Positions 61,523 through 64,000 of a stretch of DNA of 64,000 nt are shown here, in pieces. The first letter of the stretch is position 1, and every line of letters starts with the position of its first letter. The notes beneath the pieces were generated by a model. The model worked only from the letters and a program-made list of their open reading frames with translations. It did no database searches and had not been told where the DNA came from. The position numbers were made by a program, and so were the translations under genes. The DNA is from Paenibacillus sp. H1-7 (lineage in GTDB: Bacteria > Bacillota > Bacilli > Paenibacillales > NBRC-103111), in contig NZ_CP031168.1 of assembly GCF_022354825.1 (NCBI RefSeq), positions 7,554,501 to 7,618,500 of the forward strand, in the 5' to 3' direction.

Positions 61523-62539
61523 TTATGCAAAATAGGACGCCGCTTCTTGTACCACTTTCTGCATAGGCAAGTGATACGGGCATTTCTCCTCACAAAGCGG
61601 CTTCTCTCTACAGGGCTCATAGTCGGCACACGACATAATAGGCTCTTTCATCCGCTGATAGAAGCCGTCGCCTTTCGGCAGCAGTCCCAAGCTTTTGCGT
61701 ACTTGGCTCGATATCATGATGTCCGGGATCGTAACTCCGATCGGACAGGAGCAGTAATTGCATCTGCGGCAGTTGTGGGCTCCGAGCTCCAGAGCCATCG
61801 CTTCCAGCTCCTTGCGTTCCTCCGCCTCTACCTCAAGCTCCATGGCTGCAAGGTTCTGCTTCACCTCGTCGACGCTCACCATGCCCGAAATGATGACATT
61901 TACATCCTGGCTGTATGGATAGCGGATCGCCTTCTCAACCGGCTGGATGAATCCTCCGGACAAAGGCTTCATAGCTACCTTACCCATCCCCATTTTCGTA
62001 GCCATCGGAATCAGCTCGTCCAGAGCGAACGGCTGCGCCAGGTTCAAGTGGAACAAGACTTGATCGAAATCGCCCTTGCTGACCCATTTAGCCAGCAGCT
62101 CCGGACGATGTCCCGTAATCCCTATAAATCGCACCTTGCCCGCTTCTTTCATTTCCAGCGCCGCGCGGTACGATCCGTTCTCTTCCATTGCCAGCTTATA
62201 TTCGCTTACATAGTTGACATAGTGTATTTGCAGCAGGTCGATGACATCGGTTTTCATCCTGGCCAGACTGCGTTCTATCTCTTCCTTAGCCGAAGCATAG
62301 TCCCGCTTCCCCGTCTTCGTAGCCAGAAAAAACTCCGAACGCCGATGAGATATCGTCTCGCCGATAATTTCCTCGCTGTTGCGGTAGCCGGCGGCGGTAT
62401 CAATGTAGTTAATCCCGTGGTCCAGCGCGTAATTCAAGGCATCTCCCGCCTGCTGCAGCGGCACTCCTGGCAAATTCATTGCTCCAAATCCTAAGGCGGA
62501 CACCCGATGGCCGGTTTGCCCAAATTGGCTGTACCTCAT
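61523..62539 (-). CDS. Aldo/keto reductase with C-terminal 4Fe-4S domain
   Basis: 338 residues. The AKR barrel (1-270) has the catalytic set: Asp and Tyr in YIDTAAGYRN (about 47), Lys in FLATKTGKRD (about 72) and His in LLQIHYVNY (about 106). It is followed by cysteine-rich motifs CRRCNYCSCPIGV (about 265) and CADYEPCREKPLC (about 310). This fused type is common in anaerobes and Firmicutes; the substrate is unknown and the cluster suggests ferredoxin-linked reduction. The start is the ATG behind GAGGGGAG; the longer frame adds 14 residues. Confidence 0.88.
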   Translation of the reverse strand: MRYSQFGQTGHRVSALGFGAMNLPGVPLQQAGDALNYALDHGINYIDTAAGYRNSEEIIGETISHRRSEFFLATKTGKRDYASAKEEIERSLARMKTDVIDLLQIHYVNYVSEYKLAMEENGSYRAALEMKEAGKVRFIGITGHRPELLAKWVSKGDFDQVLFHLNLAQPFALDELIPMATKMGMGKVAMKPLSGGFIQPVEKAIRYPYSQDVNVIISGMVSVDEVKQNLAAMELEVEAEERKELEAMALELGAHNCRRCNYCSCPIGVTIPDIMISSQVRKSLGLLPKGDGFYQRMKEPIMSCADYEPCREKPLCEEKCPYHLPMQKVVQEAASYFA

Positions 62540-62758
62540 TGTTATTTCTCCCCTCGTCCCATGAAAGTTTATAATTATCAAAAAGCCTCTGATCGAAGCT
62601 GGAAAGAACTTATTTCAAGTACCTATTTTATCATAACCCCGCGGCCCCGTCATGACAGCGTTTTAAAAATTCACAAGAAAAACGCACGGTTACGCCTCTT
62701 TGTAAATAATGGATTCATTTTCCAATAAATATATTACGGGAAATCCGCTCGAAGCTAT

Positions 62759-62796
62759 GAGAAAAACACGGAAGCCGTATGGCAACCGTGTTCTCG
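62759..62796 (-). terminator. Terminator of the RsgI-like gene
   Basis: GAGAACACGG pairs with CCGTGTTTTTCTC on the minus strand, directly past the stop codon. Confidence 0.75.
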
Positions 62797-62798
62797 TA

Positions 62799-64000
62799 TT
62801 AACGACGTCTGTCATTGTTGTCGTTATCGTTTCTATCGTTACTGTCTCTTTGGTTATCGGACGATTTCTTGCCGTTATCGTCCTTCGAGTCCTCTTTCTT
62901 GTTGTCCTCGGCTTTCTTCTCTTGTTCCTTCTTGCGCTCTTCCTCTTTCTTCTTCTCGGCCAGATTCTTCTGTTCTTCTACTCGCTTGGCTTCTTCCCGC
63001 AAGCGCTCCTCTTCGGCTCGCTTGCGGTCATCCTCCTTTTTGGCGTCATCCTTTTTCGGAGGCGGGGTTGGAGTGACCTTCGGTGGGACGTCATTTTTTT
63101 TGGTGTCGTTATTCTTGCTGTCGTCCCGCTTGTCGTCCTCTTTATTCCGGTCGTCACCGCGATCGTTCTTGTTGTCGCTGCCCGGACGGGAAGTGCCGGG
63201 AGTTGGGGTTCCCGGCTTCGAAGGAGGCGTACTTGCTCCAGGCCTTACAACCGGAACGGATGTGCCGGGCCTGTTCGTACTGCTGGAAGATGACGGCTTC
63301 TTGTCGTCCTTGCGGTCGCTGTCCTTGTCATCATCGTCTTTATCGTTTCTATTGTTCTTATCGTTATCTCTGCTGTTCGTACCGGTGTTATTTCTGTTGT
63401 TATTGCTGTTATTGCTGTTATTGTTGTTATTGCCATTGTTGCTGACGCTTGACGTGGTTGACGAGCCGTTCGTTCCCGGCTTTTTCGCATCGTTCTTGCT
63501 GCTGCTGGCCGATTTGGTATCCTGCTCCTTTTTCTTCTCCTGGAGCTTCTTATCCAATTCGCCGGACCGCTCTTCCTCGATCCATTTCCGGATATCCGAC
63601 TTTGTAGGCGTCTTGTCGGGCTGTACGACCGCGGTCTTGTTTTCCGGATTGTTTTTGACGATCTGGTGGATCGACTCCTTTTTCAGGTCGTCGATTTTCA
63701 CATCGATCCCGTTGCTCTTCGCATTCAGATAGACCGTGTATTTCCCCATGGATACGCCGCTTTTGCTCGCTTCCTCACGCACCTCCTGAGGCGCAGCGAA
63801 AGCTTCGACCTGATACGAGCTTACTTGTTCGGGATGTGTCAGCTTAATATGGTCGGTTACTTGCTGCCGCAGCTTCTCGGCGATTTGCGCATCGTTCACG
63901 CTGCTCTTCTCTGTTACTACGGAGCTTGCAATGACAATGCTCGCTTCACCTTTGGCCAGCGACTTCTGTTCCGCCTTATCCAGTAGCGACGCTGTCACAT
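62799..64000 (-). CDS. RsgI-like anti-sigma factor, C-terminal part only
   Basis: At least 400 residues; the 5' end lies outside the window, and the first ATG seen at 63998 is internal. About 165 residues of the extracellular alpha/beta domain are visible (GKYTVYLNAKSNGIDVKIDDL), of the kind that follows the membrane helix in RsgI proteins. A very low-complexity tail rich in Asn, Asp, Lys, Ser and Pro (about 260 residues) ends in DNDNNDRRR. RsgI holds back SigI and senses the envelope or polysaccharide. The tail may span the cell wall. Assigned by pattern only. Confidence 0.68.
   Translation of the reverse strand, partial: VTASLLDKAEQKSLAKGEASIVIASSVVTEKSSVNDAQIAEKLRQQVTDHIKLTHPEQVSSYQVEAFAAPQEVREEASKSGVSMGKYTVYLNAKSNGIDVKIDDLKKESIHQIVKNNPENKTAVVQPDKTPTKSDIRKWIEEERSGELDKKLQEKKKEQDTKSASSSKNDAKKPGTNGSSTTSSVSNNGNNNNNSNNSNNNRNNTGTNSRDNDKNNRNDKDDDDKDSDRKDDKKPSSSSSTNRPGTSVPVVRPGASTPPSKPGTPTPGTSRPGSDNKNDRGDDRNKEDDKRDDSKNNDTKKNDVPPKVTPTPPPKKDDAKKEDDRKRAEEERLREEAKRVEEQKNLAEKKKEEERKKEQEKKAEDNKKEDSKDDNGKKSSDNQRDSNDRNDNDNNDRRR

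Noticed and set aside
62815-63732. 305-codon plus-strand frame rich in Ser and Leu
   Set aside because: Antisense of the Asn/Asp/Lys/Ser low-complexity tail of the RsgI-like protein.

Overview
The window reads as chromosomal DNA of a moderately GC-rich, spore-forming Gram-positive of the Paenibacillus type. The evidence is the strong AGGAGG-type ribosome binding sites, frequent TTG/GTG starts, an SLH-domain surface protein, golvesin-type carbohydrate-binding modules, a YesN/YesM-style two-component pair, a YjcZ-like spore peptide, CcpA (cre), LexA and Zur operators of Bacillus type, and an RsgI-like anti-sigma factor. I saw no rRNA, tRNA, CRISPR array, prophage or insertion sequence.

Layout. 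1-5 kb: the start of a giant secreted multidomain protein that runs off the left edge. 5-20 kb: housekeeping and efflux genes (arginase-family ureohydrolase with a possible attenuated leader, transglutaminase-like protein, YhgE/Pip membrane protein, globin-coupled GGDEF-EAL protein, MFS exporters, phosphoesterase, MerR-MFS operon), then a DUF4062 gene translationally coupled to a 61-residue gene. 20-32 kb: methyltransferase, 1264-residue SLH surface protein with repeats, PPOX flavoprotein, arylamine N-acetyltransferase, cardiolipin synthase, thiM, and a zinc-independent type L33 gene under a double Zur box. 32-41 kb: secreted repeat protein, MFS exporter behind an attenuator with an MTHSIRLW leader peptide, SDR, peptidase T, a 29-residue membrane peptide, TipA-like MerR regulator, NAD-dependent epimerase-type protein, iron alcohol dehydrogenase. 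Two copies of a 124-bp hairpin-rich repeat lie here.

41-46 kb is a catabolic cassette: a PrpR-N regulator with a decayed AAA core, a KdgT-type permease, a DUF1537 sugar-acid kinase and PdxA2, the gene set expected for D-threonate (or a similar C4 acid) to dihydroxyacetone phosphate. 46-56 kb is an AfuABC/FbpABC-like ABC importer with its own YesM/YesN sensor pair and a cre site over the promoter of the binding-protein gene. It resembles hexose-phosphate sensing and uptake loci. A membrane-anchored second binding protein and a PP2C-like phosphatase follow it. 56-64 kb: SOS-controlled YolD-like gene, sulfite-oxidase-like protein, PAS histidine kinase, Gfo/Idh/MocA oxidoreductase, membrane protein, ferredoxin-type aldo/keto reductase, and the 3' part of an RsgI-like gene leaving the right edge.

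The least ordinary items are the twin 124-bp structured repeats, the leader-peptide attenuator, the DUF4062 pair read from a CTG start, the decayed PrpR-type regulator with its flanking operators, and the four-unit fold-back repeats at 7.6 and 25.8 kb.
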